Positions 46,206 to 58,069 of a stretch of 64,000 bases of DNA are shown piece by piece. The stretch's first letter is position 1. Each line of letters begins with the position of its first letter. The notes below the pieces were generated by a model. That model did no database searches. It saw only the letters and a program-made list of their open reading frames with translations, and was not told the DNA's origin. A program made the position numbers and the translations under genes. Source of the DNA: Brachynemurus nebulosus (lineage: Eukaryota > Arthropoda > Insecta > Neuroptera > Myrmeleontidae); assembly GCA_035578155.1 (NCBI GenBank), contig JAPWDM010000001.1:74470062-74534061 (forward strand). The letters run 5' to 3'.

Positions 46206-46421
46206 TTTCAACATTGTGTGTTGCTTACTTCAATCAACTATTGCCTAGAATTGTTAATAATGATAAATTACAAGAAAAGATGTTGATGAATGATAAATTA
46301 CAAGAAAAGTTAACCATGATAAATTACAAGAAAAGATTATTTTTGTAATAGATAGGTAGTTAGGAATGGGTTTAGGTTTAATAATTAATAAAATTATATT
46401 AATTTATATCTGTATTTTTAT

Positions 46422-48080
46422 TTACATAAATTTATCTATATTTAATACAGGGCTACTTAAATTAGTTACGCCACATGCAACAGTGAGGCAATCGTCAAAA
46501 TATGGCAGAAGTGACCATGCCACTTTTGAACCAATTAATTTAAATTCTTTGATTCTTTGTATGACACGTTCCACATGTACCCTGGCTCTTGCAATTTCTG
46601 CATTCTTTAGAGCTTCTTCCCTAGAAAACTGCCTCTTCTTTGCTAAAAAAGGTGGCTGATGCAATATCAAATGACGCTGTAATTTTACAAACATAGTATT
46701 AGATTATTTGCATCAATAAAAGACTAAAAATGCAGGATAATTAAAGTGTAATCAACCTATAAGCATTCCTTTTCAATGAGAAAACCTTTGTCAGCCATTA
46801 CTGCATCTTTAATATCCATTTTATCTAAAATATTCGACTCTGATGTAATGAGTTTATCCGAAGCTCGTCCTCCATAGCATCTGCTTACAAATGTAATCAA
46901 TCCTGAAGGTGCGACTCCTAATATAAATTTCACGGTATGTCCTGTCTTATAATGAGAATATGTTAAAATCCGACATTTTAGACAGTTTGATCGTTCAACA
47001 GGAGTTTCTGCACAATCTATAACAATCCTAGTGTTTCGATAATTTTTAAATGCAATTGGCAAATTTGCTCGAATGTCTTCTTGATTAGGCCAAGGTATCA
47101 CATTTTTAAGCACTGTAGATAATAAAACAATCATCTTCTTGAAGTATAAAGCACAAGTTTGACGAGATATTCCAAACAATGGTTCCAATGTACTAAAATT
47201 TAAATTTAATTAAGTTTCACAAATGTCAAGATAACTCTGTCCTTTAAGCCTAAAATCTTTTTGTTTGTCAGAGATTCTTTATCTATTTCTGAAACACACT
47301 CGATGATGCCATTAAGCAATTCAAAAGTTTGGAGTCCGGTGTAACTACACAAATTAGCTTTAGAAGTGATAATGAGATGAATGGGGCAAAGATAAGTCTG
47401 AGAAACAGCATCTATTTTGGTAGCATTCTCAGCTATCTTCATAACGTCGGTAGAAAAATAGGATTTTGACAAGTCGACTTTCTGTTCCTGAATATAATTT
47501 TGATTTTCTAGTTCATTTTCTTGGATTTTATGGCTAAAATCAGAGATTTCATGATCAAGATAAAATTACCAAATACAAGTCTTAAAAGTAATAAAGAATA
47601 AGCTAAGAGCTAACCTTAATGAGACTGAAACATTACGCCTTTTTTGTGCGCATTTAGTTAGTACGTTCATCTATACATAACTGTTGTTCAAGAGTCAGCT
47701 GTTTATCATGCCGTTTAATCGGGAGTTTATTACTTGGAATAGCATTTTTCTTCAATCGTCGTCTGATTTTAGCGGTACCTACAAATTAAAATTAAATACA
47801 TTATTATTATATAGAGACTGCAAATAAAATATTGTTAATGATTTATAAAGTAATTACCAATAAAATAATCCGATTCGGTAAAATGTTCTGAGCAAACACG
47901 CATAAACACTGATGAAGTTTTCATTTTAAGAATACTTTCCCAATGTTTTTTAAGTTTGACACTGGTAGGAAAACGATGAAAACTGAGTCCTTCTCTTTTG
48001 TAGTTCTTGCACTGTGGAACACAGCAGTAAGTATTCCCTTTTCTTTTGTATTTTGTGTTCATCTCAACACTTGAAATCAC
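46422..48080 (-). pseudogene. ISL2EU transposase: THAP domain plus DDE_4, damaged
   Basis: Minus strand. N-terminal THAP zinc finger (48080-47835): CCVPQCKNYKREGLSFHRFP, then VCSEHFTESDYF, i.e. C2CH. A middle segment (47472-47206) with helix-turn-helix character follows, then the DDE domain (47188-46757) with RIVIDCAETPV (first Asp) and SRCYGGRASDKLITSES (second Asp), and ADKGFLIEKE. The C-terminus (46694-46422) includes HVERVIQRIKEF (third acidic residue, Glu). At least two short introns with GT/AG ends (about 46755-46695 and about 47207-47189) may connect the parts. The THAP-to-middle link is uncertain and probably mutated (47480-47830 has no open frame). Confidence 0.75.
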
Positions 48081-48524
48081 GTAATTATACGCACAATTTT
48101 CGAGAAAACTATTAAATTCCTATTAGAAAATTCAACTGTATGAAAATTATCTGTCATATGTTAGTTCCGCGACTTGTCGCTAGGGAATCTTATCATCGCC
48201 AATTGCACTGTAACGGTCGGACACTCTGAACATAACTTCAAATAATTTGACAACCCGCACTTACCAAAGACAACAAAAATTACGTTCCGTTACTCGAAAG
48301 AGTATAAAGTTAGGATTTAACATTAGTTTAAAAAAAATATTGAAGTTTAATATGTTGAAAAAAAATAATAAGACTATTTGGCTTCGTATGCGATAAGGGG
48401 TTAAAAGTCGCCCCCATTCCATGGTATTTATTAGTTTAAAGAAAGCTATTAGGTAAGTTCACTTTATAAAAGGAAAGAAGTACATGAATTACCCTCAAAA
48501 CACTATTACATCAAATTTACTTGC

Positions 48525-48836
48525 CTCATAGTCAGTCACATTTGTGCACGCTGTAATTTCCGCTCGCATTATATAATGAATATTTGAATATGTTTTCTCA
48601 GGTCCCAAAAGCAAAATTGATAACAATAGTTTGTCCTTTTTTATATATACTGTATCCACGTTAGTACTATAGTTTTCTTGGGATGCCACCTGGTCATTGC
48701 ATATAGAAATCTTATCATCAAATAGTTGTGGTTTTTCTTGTTCCAAATATTGCAAAGCAAATTGTTTCGTATCTGAAGAATTGTTTCCTTTGTTTATTGT
48801 TGTCAAGTGGAAAATATATTTTACACCAGGAATTAG
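48525..48836 (-). CDS. internal exon of host gene, polycystin-like (REJ region), GC donor
   Basis: A 312-base exon (104 codons, phase 0) on the minus strand. The acceptor TTGTTTTAG lies above 48836. The donor is GCAAGT after GAG, the classic form of the rare GC-AG class. It starts LIPGVKYIFHLTTINKGNNS; it also contains DKLLLSILLLGPEKTYSNIH and ends ITACTNVTDYE. Sequons NSS, NYS and NVT suggest a glycosylated extracellular region. The final TDYE joins in frame to IHWKV of the next exon. 'IPGVKYIF' and the C...YxIxW pattern fit an REJ module (inference). Confidence 0.65.
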
Positions 48837-49457
48837 CTAAAACAAATATTTATAATTTTATGTTAGGTGGGTATAGTCCGGTCAAAATTTTTTAAGTTTG
48901 GAAAGTGGTCCCCAGTGAATAAAATTTTGCATGTAGGTATGTTTCAATATTAGAAAACATCACTTAAAAATTCAATCGCGGACCAACCCGTGAAATGTTA
49001 AAAAATGAAAAAATTTTTTTGTTATTCGTAAATAACTCGAGAATTAATGGAAATATCAAAAAAACTTTCAAATAGAAACTGTATAGAATAAAATTCCTTA
49101 TAAAAGTTATTATAATTTTTCTCGTATTTGCAATCAAAGAGAAGTTACAACTGATTAAAAATTACCAAACCACCAAATATAACTGAAACAAAATATGTAC
49201 GTAAGGGAATACCATACCTATGAAATTAAAAAAATCAGAAGGAATAATTTGACGTTTCAAACTGTCAAATAATTGCAAAAAATTAAATTTTTTTTTATTA
49301 CAGTTCAAGTTTTTTGTTTTTATAGTAACAAGAAAAACAAGCACATTGTTCCGTGCGTCTAGCCAGCGTTAACATAAGTATTTCAAAAATCAAAATATTT
49401 TCTAATTTTAAAAATGATTCTTAAATTTTAAAAATTTAATAGGTATTCCAATTACCA
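48837..49457. other. intron sequence, no gene
   Basis: AT-rich intronic sequence upstream of the exon at 48525-48836; no next exon recognised. Confidence 0.4.
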
Positions 49458-50148
49458 CAGTAGAACTTCTACTAACCGGACAGCAGTGTCACTCAAAAAT
49501 TTGTTCGGCTAACAAAGGTGTCCGCTTAAGAGGGACAGGGAAAATGATGTAATTAAGAACTAATTGTAGTAACATCTATTATTACTGGTGTAATAAAAAA
49601 TAAAAAAATTAACTAAAAATTAATAACTAATTTTTAGTTAATTTTTTTAGAAAAAATTTTTAAAAAAATTTTGTCAATTTTATTAATTCAAATTAATTTT
49701 TGGAACGAATTTAGGTATTTATACAAAAAAATTACATTTATAAATACATCGTCGAATTAGAATCATTGTTAACATTGCAATTGAAAATGTTGTCAATTTT
49801 ATTAATTCAAATCAATTTTAGGAACGAATTTAGGTATTTATACAAAAATATAACATTTATAAATGCATCGTCACACTCAAATCATTGTTAACAAGCTAAA
49901 ACATGAACAATTACACCTAACCCATATAGGTACGCGTTAGACGTACTACCATCCGGTTAATGGAGGTAATAATATACTAAATAATGTCTTCGTCAAAAAA
50001 TGTGTCCGCATCCGGTTAACAGAGAGTCCGTTTAAGAGACCCTCTACTAATGCATTGGTTTTAGTATAACATGCCATCATTATAAAAAAATTGTCCGGCT
50101 ATGGGAAGAGTCCGGTTAAGAAACGTGTCCGTAAGCGAGGTTCTACTG
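49458..50148. mobile_element. Tigger/pogo-type MITE
   Basis: CAGTAGAACTTCTACTAACC at the left and the reverse GAGGTTCTACTG at the right, with internal CCGGTTAA/GTCCG words repeated in both ends. TA follows the right end. The centre contains a tandem duplication of about 119 bases (49672-49773 and 49791-49893, beginning TGTCAATTTTATTAATTCAA). No gene. Confidence 0.75.
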
Positions 50149-51269
50149 TAGTTGATCCGTTTATCTTTATACACGAGTAGAATTGAAACATCGAAATGTA
50201 TCGAGCATAATCAAGGTTGCAATACAAATTCATTTAAAATATATATACGGAGTATAATTCAAATTAAGTGAAGTTACACATCGGTTCTTTATCATTACAT
50301 AAAGGTATTGACTTCAACCTAAATGTATTCGCAATAATGAAGTACAAATTCAATTATTTTTGGTTCAAAATTATGAATAAAAAATTATTTTTAAAAATTT
50401 TTTAACTAGTTTAACTACTTTATAATGAATAAATTTTGACTAATGGATTACTGAATATTCCATGTTATTTTTAATGTAAGTAATATGAAATGTGTTATTC
50501 ACGTTTAAACTTTCAATTGATTTTTATAAAAAATTTTTTGAAAATTTGTTGTTATCTCCAAAATTTAATTTAAAACTGTAGATGATGTGTAATTTACTTT
50601 TTCCTTTTACATTAATAGTGTTTTCTTTGTTTTGGTGAATATATTCTAAAATTGAATCTCTTAAATTTTTGTCATATGTCATTTAGATGAGATAAAAATT
50701 TTATATAAATTAACAATTTTTTTATACAAAATAAAAAAATTTTTTATTTGACACATTGATATTCAATGTTTTATGTGATAGGTTTATCACTAAACATGGA
50801 TATCAATTACAATTTGACTTTAATTTTATTACTATATGACATAGAATGTTTAGTTGGCCCCTTTTATTTGGAGGCGACAAACTTGTTACGGTTTTTCTAA
50901 TTCTATTAAAAGTTTTTTTTTTTATTAAACTATGTAAAATTTTTTAGATAGATTAATAAACTTGTCGATGAAGCTTTATAACTAAAGTGAAATATTCAAG
51001 ATATTACACGATGGTTGAATACATAAATTTTTCAATAAAATTGTGGACCATTCAATCTGCTCTTGTTTTCTTCAATGTTTTCCTGCAATTGGCTGTTTTT
51101 TCAGCGGTTTTAGAAGACTGAAGTTGACTTCGTTTTTAAAAGGGTAAAATTGGTCTAAATTCTCGTATTAAATTTCAATATACCGCCCTTAAAATACATC
51201 AAGAAATAATAATAAAATACATAAAAAAATTATATAAACTATAATATAGATATTTAATAATGTATTTAT
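50149..51269. other. no gene recognised
   Basis: AT-rich. No repeat border and no credible frame. Confidence 0.4.
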
Positions 51270-51790
51270 TTATTTTTTTTTAATTTCAAATATTATCGAG
51301 TGCTTGCGAGACACTACTACGTATGACAAACTTTTGTCTGCATTTCAACACACGCAGTATTGATATGTTCACTAATCGTTCAGCTAAACTGAAACTTTAA
51401 GCACTCGATTTCTTTGGTATAGTATGACCAAAAACCACATGTAAATTAAAAATCACAAAGTGATTGAAATAATTATCCGAATCGGCCGGGAATCGAACCC
51501 AGGATCTTCTGGTAACTAGCCAGACGTGCTAACCTCTACACCAACGATCCCATGCTCGGTAAGCGGCCGAGCCGGACACCCATTCAATCACCTATGTGTA
51601 TTAGTACTCTCTCTGATTCGAGAAAAAGTTACAATTTTAATTTCAAATATTATCGAGTGCTTGCGAGACACTACTACTAAATACGTAGTGTAGAGGTTAG
51701 CACGCCTGGCTAGTTACCAGAAGATCCTGGGTTCAATTCCCAGCCGATCCAGATAATTTTTTCAATCACTTTGTGATTTTTAATTTAATG
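51270..51790. repeat. pair of tRNA-derived SINE copies in inverted orientation
   Basis: TTTCAAATATTATCGAGTGC followed by TTGCGAGACACTACTAC occurs at 51285 and again at 51638. Between them is a tRNA-like head on minus (51478-51550); after the second is a tRNA-like head on plus (51682-51751). ATCACAAAGTGATTGAAATA (51450-51470) and its reverse (51755-51780) bound the unit. Confidence 0.6.
51478..51550 (-). tRNA. tRNA-Thr(AGT)-like sequence (SINE head or pseudogene)
   Basis: 73 bases fold as a cloverleaf: acceptor GGATCGT/CCGATTC (six of seven pairs), D stem GTGT/GCAC, anticodon stem TCTGG/CCAGA around CTAGTTA (anticodon AGT), T arm CTGGG-TTCGATT-CCCGG. A and B boxes are present. The T arm and variable region resemble insect tRNA-Thr. 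Since a second copy in the repeat has lost the acceptor 5' strand, this one is more likely a SINE promoter than a working tRNA gene. Confidence 0.5.
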
Positions 51791-51881
51791 TATTTATAAT
51801 ATACATATTTTCATAAGTAAAAAAATACTCTCTTTTAAATCTATATACGTACATAATATTTAAAAAAAAAATTATCAGCTA

Positions 51882-52111
51882 GGGTAAAAGCCCCCTTTGT
51901 GGAACGGTATCTAATACTGGAACAGTTTTGACATTTACATATTTATTTCTTTAATTAAGTAAGGAAACTTTAAATGCGAGGTGAATTCAAATTGAAAAAC
52001 AATCATTCTATTAATAATAATTTTTGTTATCAGACGTTTCTTTCAGAAATAACTTTATTAATATGTAAACGTTCATAATTAGATACCGTTCCACAAAGGG
52101 GGCTTTTACCC
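51882..52111. repeat. 230-bp MITE with about 33-bp near-perfect TIRs
   Basis: GGGTAAAAGCCCCCTTTGTG at 51882 is matched by the reverse at 52092-52111, continuing as GAACGGTATCTAAT on both sides. Flanked by TA (51880-51881, 52112-52113). Confidence 0.9.
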
Positions 52112-52523
52112 TATATATGATAATTTTTTCAGAAAAATTTTATATCGGCGAAATTAAATGGGAATAAACTTTTAGAATTTATTAATGCTTATGAAAAGTA
52201 TTTATGCCTTTGGAATATGTCATATAAAAAAAGCAAAAAGTGTCATAATTGTAAATAACAGCATTATTTTATCCACCCCGTTACTGGCATCCTCAACTTC
52301 ATTTCAAAATTATTTATGGTCCACATCACCTCCAGAGCCTACACGGTCACCGCTAACACCTACGCCAAATATAAGTCCTGAAGGGGGTATCTTATAGCAA
52401 GCATGTAATTTTTTATGTAGGAAATAAATTTTTCTTTTTTTGATATTTTAATTTTTATTTTCATAAAAAATCATTATACATTAAGTTACATATTTACATA
52501 TGCATCCAGTGAAAATCAACAGC
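52112..52523. other. no gene recognised
   Basis: A short plus frame (52185-52397) ends with a Ser/Thr/Pro-rich stretch (LTPTPNISPEGG). It might be the tail of a Harbinger-associated Myb/SANT-like protein, which is usually encoded opposite the transposase, but no motif supports this. Confidence 0.3.
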
Positions 52524-52870
52524 TCATTCATTGAAAAAATAATCTCCAAATTCAACACGGATGTCTCCAGCTTCTACTGCACTGTGATTGCTACCTTGTG
52601 CAGCTAGAGGTGTTATTGTTCCTGACAGATATAAAATATCCTGTTGAGATAATGCATTTCCTTTGCTGTTTAAATAATTATGTAAAATACATAAGCAAAA
52701 AAATTAAATAGTCTACTTTAGTACTTTATGGCAGTTGATTTTCGTAATACACGAAATCTAAATGGTAATATTTTATGTCAAATGTATGCTCTACAACAGT
52801 TAATGTATAATTGAAGTTAATGACAATAGTAAAATATTTCTTATAACAACAGAACCCCGATTCTGATGGT
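52524..52870 (-). pseudogene. PIF/Harbinger transposase 3' remnant
   Basis: Minus strand, in pieces. KGNALSQQDI follows the place where PIF/Harbinger transposases have 'LHNYL', and near the end is GSNHSAVEAGDIRVEFGDYF followed by FNE and TGA (52524-52526), resembling the 'IRexFxxYFN' end of DDE_4 Harbinger proteins. Upstream pieces (around 52780) are frame-broken. The catalytic core is gone. Confidence 0.5.
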
Positions 52871-53384
52871 GCTTTTTTCAATAAGCTTTCCATCTAAACT
52901 GTTTATATAATTTAGAAATAAGTTTTCTTTTTCAAATCCGTCAGCAATAACAAACCAAGTATGCTCATGTAATAGAGTATGTATAAAAAAAAGAATCATG
53001 AAAATTATATTATAAAATATACGCAATAGGTAAAAATATTGATATAGATGATTCTGATACTCTTGTCAAAAATTTCAGTGACTTTATAAAAGGAAAGAAT
53101 AAAGCTATTACCAGATGAAAAGAAACGTAACGTAATAGCTTAATGCAACCTAAATTGTGAAAACGCGGATGTTCTAGAAGTCACAAAAGGGGCTGTTCCA
53201 GAAGTGGCGCTGTTTAAAATTTGGTAGGATTTTTTCTATTAATATTTATTTTAATGTAAGTTTCCTCTCTATCTTATACTCCTTGGCTCAGACTATGTAT
53301 GTATTAAATGTATTAGATGCAACTGTGGATGCAACAATCAACAATGACGCCATATAAGTATATGTATGTATTGCCACTAGCCGT
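52871..53384. other. no gene recognised
   Basis: AT-rich; an open minus frame (52841-53026) lacks similarity to anything I know and lies beside the Harbinger remnant. Confidence 0.35.
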
Positions 53385-55981
53385 TGCTTATCTTAATCTT
53401 AATCTTAATAATATTATAAATGTGAAAGTTTGGATGTTTGGATGTTTGGATGTTTGGATGTTTGGATGTTTGTTGCTCAATCACGCCAAAACGGCTGAAC
53501 GAATTTTGATAAAATTTTACGTACAAACTTCTTATACACTGACTTAACACTTAGGCTAAATTTTATCCCGATTTCATGTTCCTGGGGGATACAAAACCAA
53601 TTAATCAATCCCGCTCAAATAACTGAAACAAATCCGACGGAATTTGATTTACAGGCAATATTTATCCTGAATTAACACATAGAATAATCTTATCCCGATT
53701 CAAGGCTCCTGTGGGATACAAAACCAGTTACTTAACCACAGCAAAATGACTGAACTGAATTCGATGAAATTGGTATATAGAAACAATTTACTATGGATAC
53801 ATACAGGAGTAATTTTAATAACACATAGGATAATTTTATCCCGTTTTCATGTTCCTGAGGGACACAAATTCAGTTACTCAATCCCGCTCAAATAATTGAA
53901 CCGAATCCGATGGAATTTGATGTAAAGGCAATATTTTTCCTGAATTAACACATAGAATAATTTTATCCCGATTCAGGATTCCTGTGGGATACAAAACCAG
54001 TAACTTAACCACAGCAAAATGACTGAACTGAATTCGGTGAAATTGGTATATAGAAACTATTTACTATGAATACCTACTGGAATTATTTTAATAACACATA
54101 GGATAGTTTTATCCCAATTGAATGTTCCTGAGGGATACAATCCCAATTACTCAGTCACGTATTGCTAAAACCGAATTTGATAAAATTTTGTACACAGACA
54201 CTATTTATGCTGAGTTAACACAGAGAATAACGTTACCCCGATTGAAAGTTCCCGTGGGACACTAGATTAGTTATTCCATTACACTAAAATGACTGAACTA
54301 AATGTGATGAAACTTTGTATACAAACGCTATTTACCTTGAATACGCACCTAGGATTATTTTGTTTCGATAGGAGGTTTCTATAGGTTACAAAACTAATCA
54401 TTCAATCACGACAAAATCACTGAAACGATTTCAATGGAATTTGGTATAGAGATATTAACTCTCAATTTATTAATACAGAATCATTTATTATCGATTAGAG
54501 ATAGAAATCGGACCGAGAGTTTTAAAGGTCCTCTCGAGTCTTACCGGCGGGAACGGGAACGCGCAGATGTGGAAATTTTTTGACGGGAATTGAAACGGAC
54601 AGGAGTGGATAAATATGCTGAGAATGTTACATTTTTATTTTCGTTATTTAAAATTAAAAATTTTTTTGATAAAGCGGGACCGGAAATAAAGAAAACGGGT
54701 TCGGGACTAATTTGGAGGAAACGTGCAGAAGTGACAATTTTTCTATGGAAATGGGAGTGAACGGGAGCGATGGGTATAAAACAGGTTCACCGGGAACGGG
54801 ACTAATTTGAAGGAAACGAGCACAAGTGACAATTTTCTATGGAATTGGGATTGAACGGGAGCGATGGGTATAAAACGGGTTCTACCGGGAACGGGACTAA
54901 TTTGAAGGAAACGAGCAGAAGTGACAATTTTTCGACGGGAATGGGAGTGAACGGGAGCGATGGGTATAATCGTGAGTGGGCGGGAACGGATTAAGAAAAT
55001 CACTCCCGTGAGTATCTCTATTACTGACTGAAGATTCATGTGGAATAAATTACTTAGTTACACTCAATTTATTAAATATAAGGTTTTATTATAATTGAAT
55101 TTATGGAGGTGTAAATATAAATTAGGTCAGTTATTTAAATCAGATGCATAGCAATAAATATTTTATTATCTACTCATCTTAAAATTTCGGAGAATAATGT
55201 AAATGATTTTTTTTTTTATACTTGGTACTTGAACTTATGTTCAAAATTATTTCTTTTCGTAATAATCCCTTATTTGGGTATAGAAAATACTATCTGTTGT
55301 AAGACATGTGACTAACAGTTTTAAAATAAGATGGATTTTCAAAATACGAATGTCATACATAAGCCAATAAAAATAAAACATAAGAGAGATTTGCATAAAG
55401 GTGATAAAAGTAAGCAATGAATTTTTGAAGTTATAAAATTTAAGTATACGCCCATTTAATTATTTATTTATGTATTACCTTACACCGAGAGCATTGCAAT
55501 AAAATGTTAGGTATAAAATTTTTTTCATAGCCTTATTATAGGAATCCACTAATTAAATCAAAATCAAATCGCTGAAACGGCTGGACCGATTTTGATAAAA
55601 TTTTATATACACATTCTTTATACACTGAATTAACATATGGGCTAAATTTTATCCCGGTTGTAAGTTCCTCAGGGATACAAAATTTTTCAAACACGCTCCA
55701 CAAAATTAAACTAAATTCGATGAAATCTGATACACAGGCACTATTTATCCTGAATTAACACATCTTACCCCGATTAAAGGTTCCTGTGGGATGACTGAAC
55801 CGAATTTGATAAAATTTAATATACAGATACTGTTTACTATGAACACATATAGTAATAATTTTTAAATAGTTTTAGTCGGGATAGTTTTATCCCGATTGAA
55901 GGTTCCCGGTAGAAGAAGGCGGATATAAAACGGGGGAGGGGATCGAATTCAATGCGGGCGAAGCCACAGGTCAAAGCTAGT
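53385..55981 (+). mobile_element. Helitron-like non-autonomous composite
   Basis: The 5' part TTAATAATATTATAAATGTG, then AAAGTTTGG and a run of GGATGTTT (five units, 53430-53473), and the 3' part GCGGGCGAAGCC...AAAGCTAGT (about 55955-55981, CTAG end after a weak hairpin) resemble widespread insect Helitrons. Between are about seven degenerate modules of about 130 bases (53480-54470: CCCGATT-x-AAGGTTCCTGTGGGAT, then AAAATGACTGAA). A further copy of the module lies at 55560-55900. No Rep/helicase gene. Exact ends are uncertain. Confidence 0.5.
54498..55021. repeat. GC-richer minisatellite element nested in the Helitron-like unit
   Basis: Bounded by AGAGATAGAAATCGG and the inverted AGTATCTCT. 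Four or so units of about 95 bases (CGGGAACGGGACTAATTTGA, then GGAAACGAGCAGAAGTGACA, then ATTTTTC). The base composition is clearly higher in GC than the neighbours. The small minus frame at 54743-55039 is a by-product. Confidence 0.7.
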
Positions 55982-57343
55982 TTGAAAGTATACTCGAAGT
56001 CAGTGCTGGTGACGTCACTGACCGATCCAGGATCGAGTATACTTTAAAAAACAAAAACCAAAAAAAAGGACTCCTTAAATATACCTCACTTCAGAGCCAA
56101 AATCAGGTGTATTTTCAAGCACGGGATCGTTACTATGGGGATTTAAATATCTACCCGAAGATTAGTGAAATCTTAGACAATTGAACACATGAGTGGATGA
56201 AGGTATTATGTAACATTTTTTTTATAATTTTACACTAGAAACGTTTGAAAGTTTTTATTTACATATATTTTTTCTTTCGAAACAAGTTTGTGAATCGTTT
56301 GTGAATGTTTGTGACACCATTCACAAGTTTTGTGACTAATTAGTTATTGAGTAACTAACTGGGTAATTAACAGTATAACATTCAATCAATCGACATGCAA
56401 GTATGTAATGAATTTTTTATTTCACAGTCTTACGCCACTTTCTCGCTTTCTGCCGGCACTTTCGTCACTAAAAAACTCTCTATCAACAATTTCCTGAGTT
56501 TTCTAAGAATAAATTGAAAATAATAATAATAATAATAATTTGAAAATAAAAACTGTTTCCATAGTTATAACACATGCATCTTATAAAATTTTTAATATCG
56601 AAATTTAACTATTTAAGCGGCCGTTCCTGCGTTAAGCCACGGGATTGCGCTGGCAGACAAGATTATTTGAACTTAGCTACAAAAAAGGATCCTTTTACAA
56701 AAGAAATCAGCCATGTAGCGACAACAAGCTTTTTTATGTAGCCAGCTCTCAATGTATAACGTGTTTATACCTGTACTGTATATTTTGTCAGTGTAGGGTA
56801 CACAATTTAGTTTAGCAGTAAGTATTCTATATTTCTATATCAGTTTTATACAAGAATTTTTAGGTGTTCAAAACTTTAAAGCGTTTTCCCCACAGCTCAC
56901 GTTTTCAAAGTTGGTGCCCCTTATAACTTCAAAACTACAGCACCGATCCATTTGAAATTTTGAACACTATTTCTGTACATAATTTACGAGGTAACGCTGG
57001 AGAGTTTTTTTTCAAATTTCTTAATAATTTTTATTTTACAATAACAAATTAGCCAATTTTTTTTCGCAAAAATGGTGTTTTTATTATACCCCTTTAGGAC
57101 TAATGACGAGCTCAGCTCGTCATACTAATTTTTAGAAAAAATTTAACTGACGAATGTATTTGTCTTATATAGGCAACTAAGGGTTGTACAGTAAAGAATG
57201 ATCATATTGTAAATAAATAAAGCAAAACGTACCAAACTTGCAATTATACTTATAGAGATATTACATTTTTTATCTAAAATATTGAAATATATAGCGTTAA
57301 ATAAGAGTTAAATAAAAGCGTTACTAAAGAGTTAAATAAAAAA
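55982..57343. other. no gene recognised
   Basis: Contains an (AAT)7 run (56520-56541) and a block at 56865-57070 (ACTTCAAAACTACAGCACCGA and following) that looks like a dispersed repeat. No coding frame. Confidence 0.4.
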
Positions 57344-57517
57344 ATGTCTGGTGAATACGATTATCAAATGTCGATTTATGAGTGCCAAAATATAATACGT
57401 GAAACGCGAATTAAAAGACTTCGGCGAAATACGGTTACAGCTATAATGAAATTGCTATACATAAACAGGAAAAAATATCAGAAGAGCTATCTAGCGTCAA
57501 AGCTGAACGTTGTTTAA
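57344..57517 (+). CDS. short hypothetical ORF
   Basis: 57 codons, MSGEYDYQMSIYECQNIIRE and a basic second half (RIKRLRRNT). It starts after AAAAAAA, a favourable insect start context, and ends at TAA 57515-57517. No family recognised. It overlaps the left half of an inverted repeat (CTAGCGTCAAA at 57491 and TTTGACGCTAG at 57569), so it may be transposon-derived or chance. Confidence 0.2.
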   Translation: MSGEYDYQMSIYECQNIIRETRIKRLRRNTVTAIMKLLYINRKKYQKSYLASKLNVV

Positions 57518-57875
57518 CTTTTTTTGAAGATGGCGTTTTTATCTAAATTCGACCACGTTACCGCATTTGACGCTAGATTCCAGCGTCAAGTGCCAGGATA
57601 ATAATGCACCTTAAAGCTTTGTGGTATGCTTAGTATGTGTATATCGTTGAGTTAAACTATTTTAGATAGATACAGGTTCTTACATGAGATCCGTCAGTGT
57701 CCAATCTTTGGAAATTCGCTATGTTATGCAGATGTTGCGACAGGGGTATTTTTATTTTACAATAAATATAAAAAAAAATTGAGAAGATATTTGAAGCTTT
57801 CTGACATAATAATTTATTGATGATGTACCCTCATGGACATCACTGCAAATGATCAAGTTTACTATTGAGTTATCC
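57518..57875. other. no gene; fragment of dispersed repeat
   Basis: 57705-57765 (GGAAATTCGCTATGTTATGC, then GCGACAGGGGTATTTT) is another piece of the family represented by the hAT MITE at 41256. Confidence 0.45.
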
Positions 57876-58067
57876 AGAGCCGGATTTACATAAGGCCACT
57901 TAGGGCACGTGCCTCGGGACCTCCACAAAATGCAATAAAATCTCAAAATTAAGGAACAGAATAGCAAGGATAAGCGTTTTTTCGTTTTTTTTGGTTACCC
58001 GCACTACTTTTCGGGCCCACATTAGAAGTGACCCGGGGCCTCCACAGAGGTAAATCCCGCCCTGTCC
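57876..58067. repeat. small hAT-like MITE
   Basis: CAGAGCCGGATTTACATAAG at the left and, in reverse, CAGGGCGGGATTTACCTCTG from the right end are imperfect TIRs. Flanks GAGTTATC and TCCTTATC share only five of eight bases, so a target duplication is not convincing. Confidence 0.5.
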
Positions 58068-58069
58068 TT

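Larger units (their letters stand above)
45276..48201. mobile_element. ISL2EU-type DNA transposon with two genes
   Basis: TIRs TGGCGATGATAAAATTTCCC (45276) and the reverse TTATCATCGCCA (to 48201) extend about 50 bases (shared GTGGAACTAA/TTAGTTCCGC), with AT on both sides. It carries a plus-strand SWIM/YqaJ gene and a convergent minus-strand THAP/DDE transposase. This pairing is the known ISL2EU arrangement. Confidence 0.8.
44958..48404. mobile_element. possible TTAA-flanked (piggyBac-like) element hosting the ISL2EU insertion
   Basis: TTAACCTCTTATTGCAT at 44958 and the reverse TTAACCCCTTATCGCAT at the right (ending 48404) form imperfect TIRs bounded by TTAA. A further copy of CGCATACGAAGCCAAAT occurs near 45089 and, reversed, at 48377-48393. 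TTAA borders are the piggyBac hallmark. Only short sequence outside the ISL2EU copy belongs to it and it codes nothing. Confidence 0.4.

Noticed and set aside
51682..51751. Second tRNA gene on the plus strand
   Set aside because: The 5' acceptor strand is replaced (AATACGTAG) and cannot pair with CCGATCC; SINE copy only.
54743..55039. Minus frame rich in IPIAPVHS repeats
   Set aside because: Arises from the 95-base minisatellite; no other support.
57876..58067. 8-bp target duplication of the small hAT-like MITE
   Set aside because: The flanking octamers share only five bases, so I kept the element but not the duplication.
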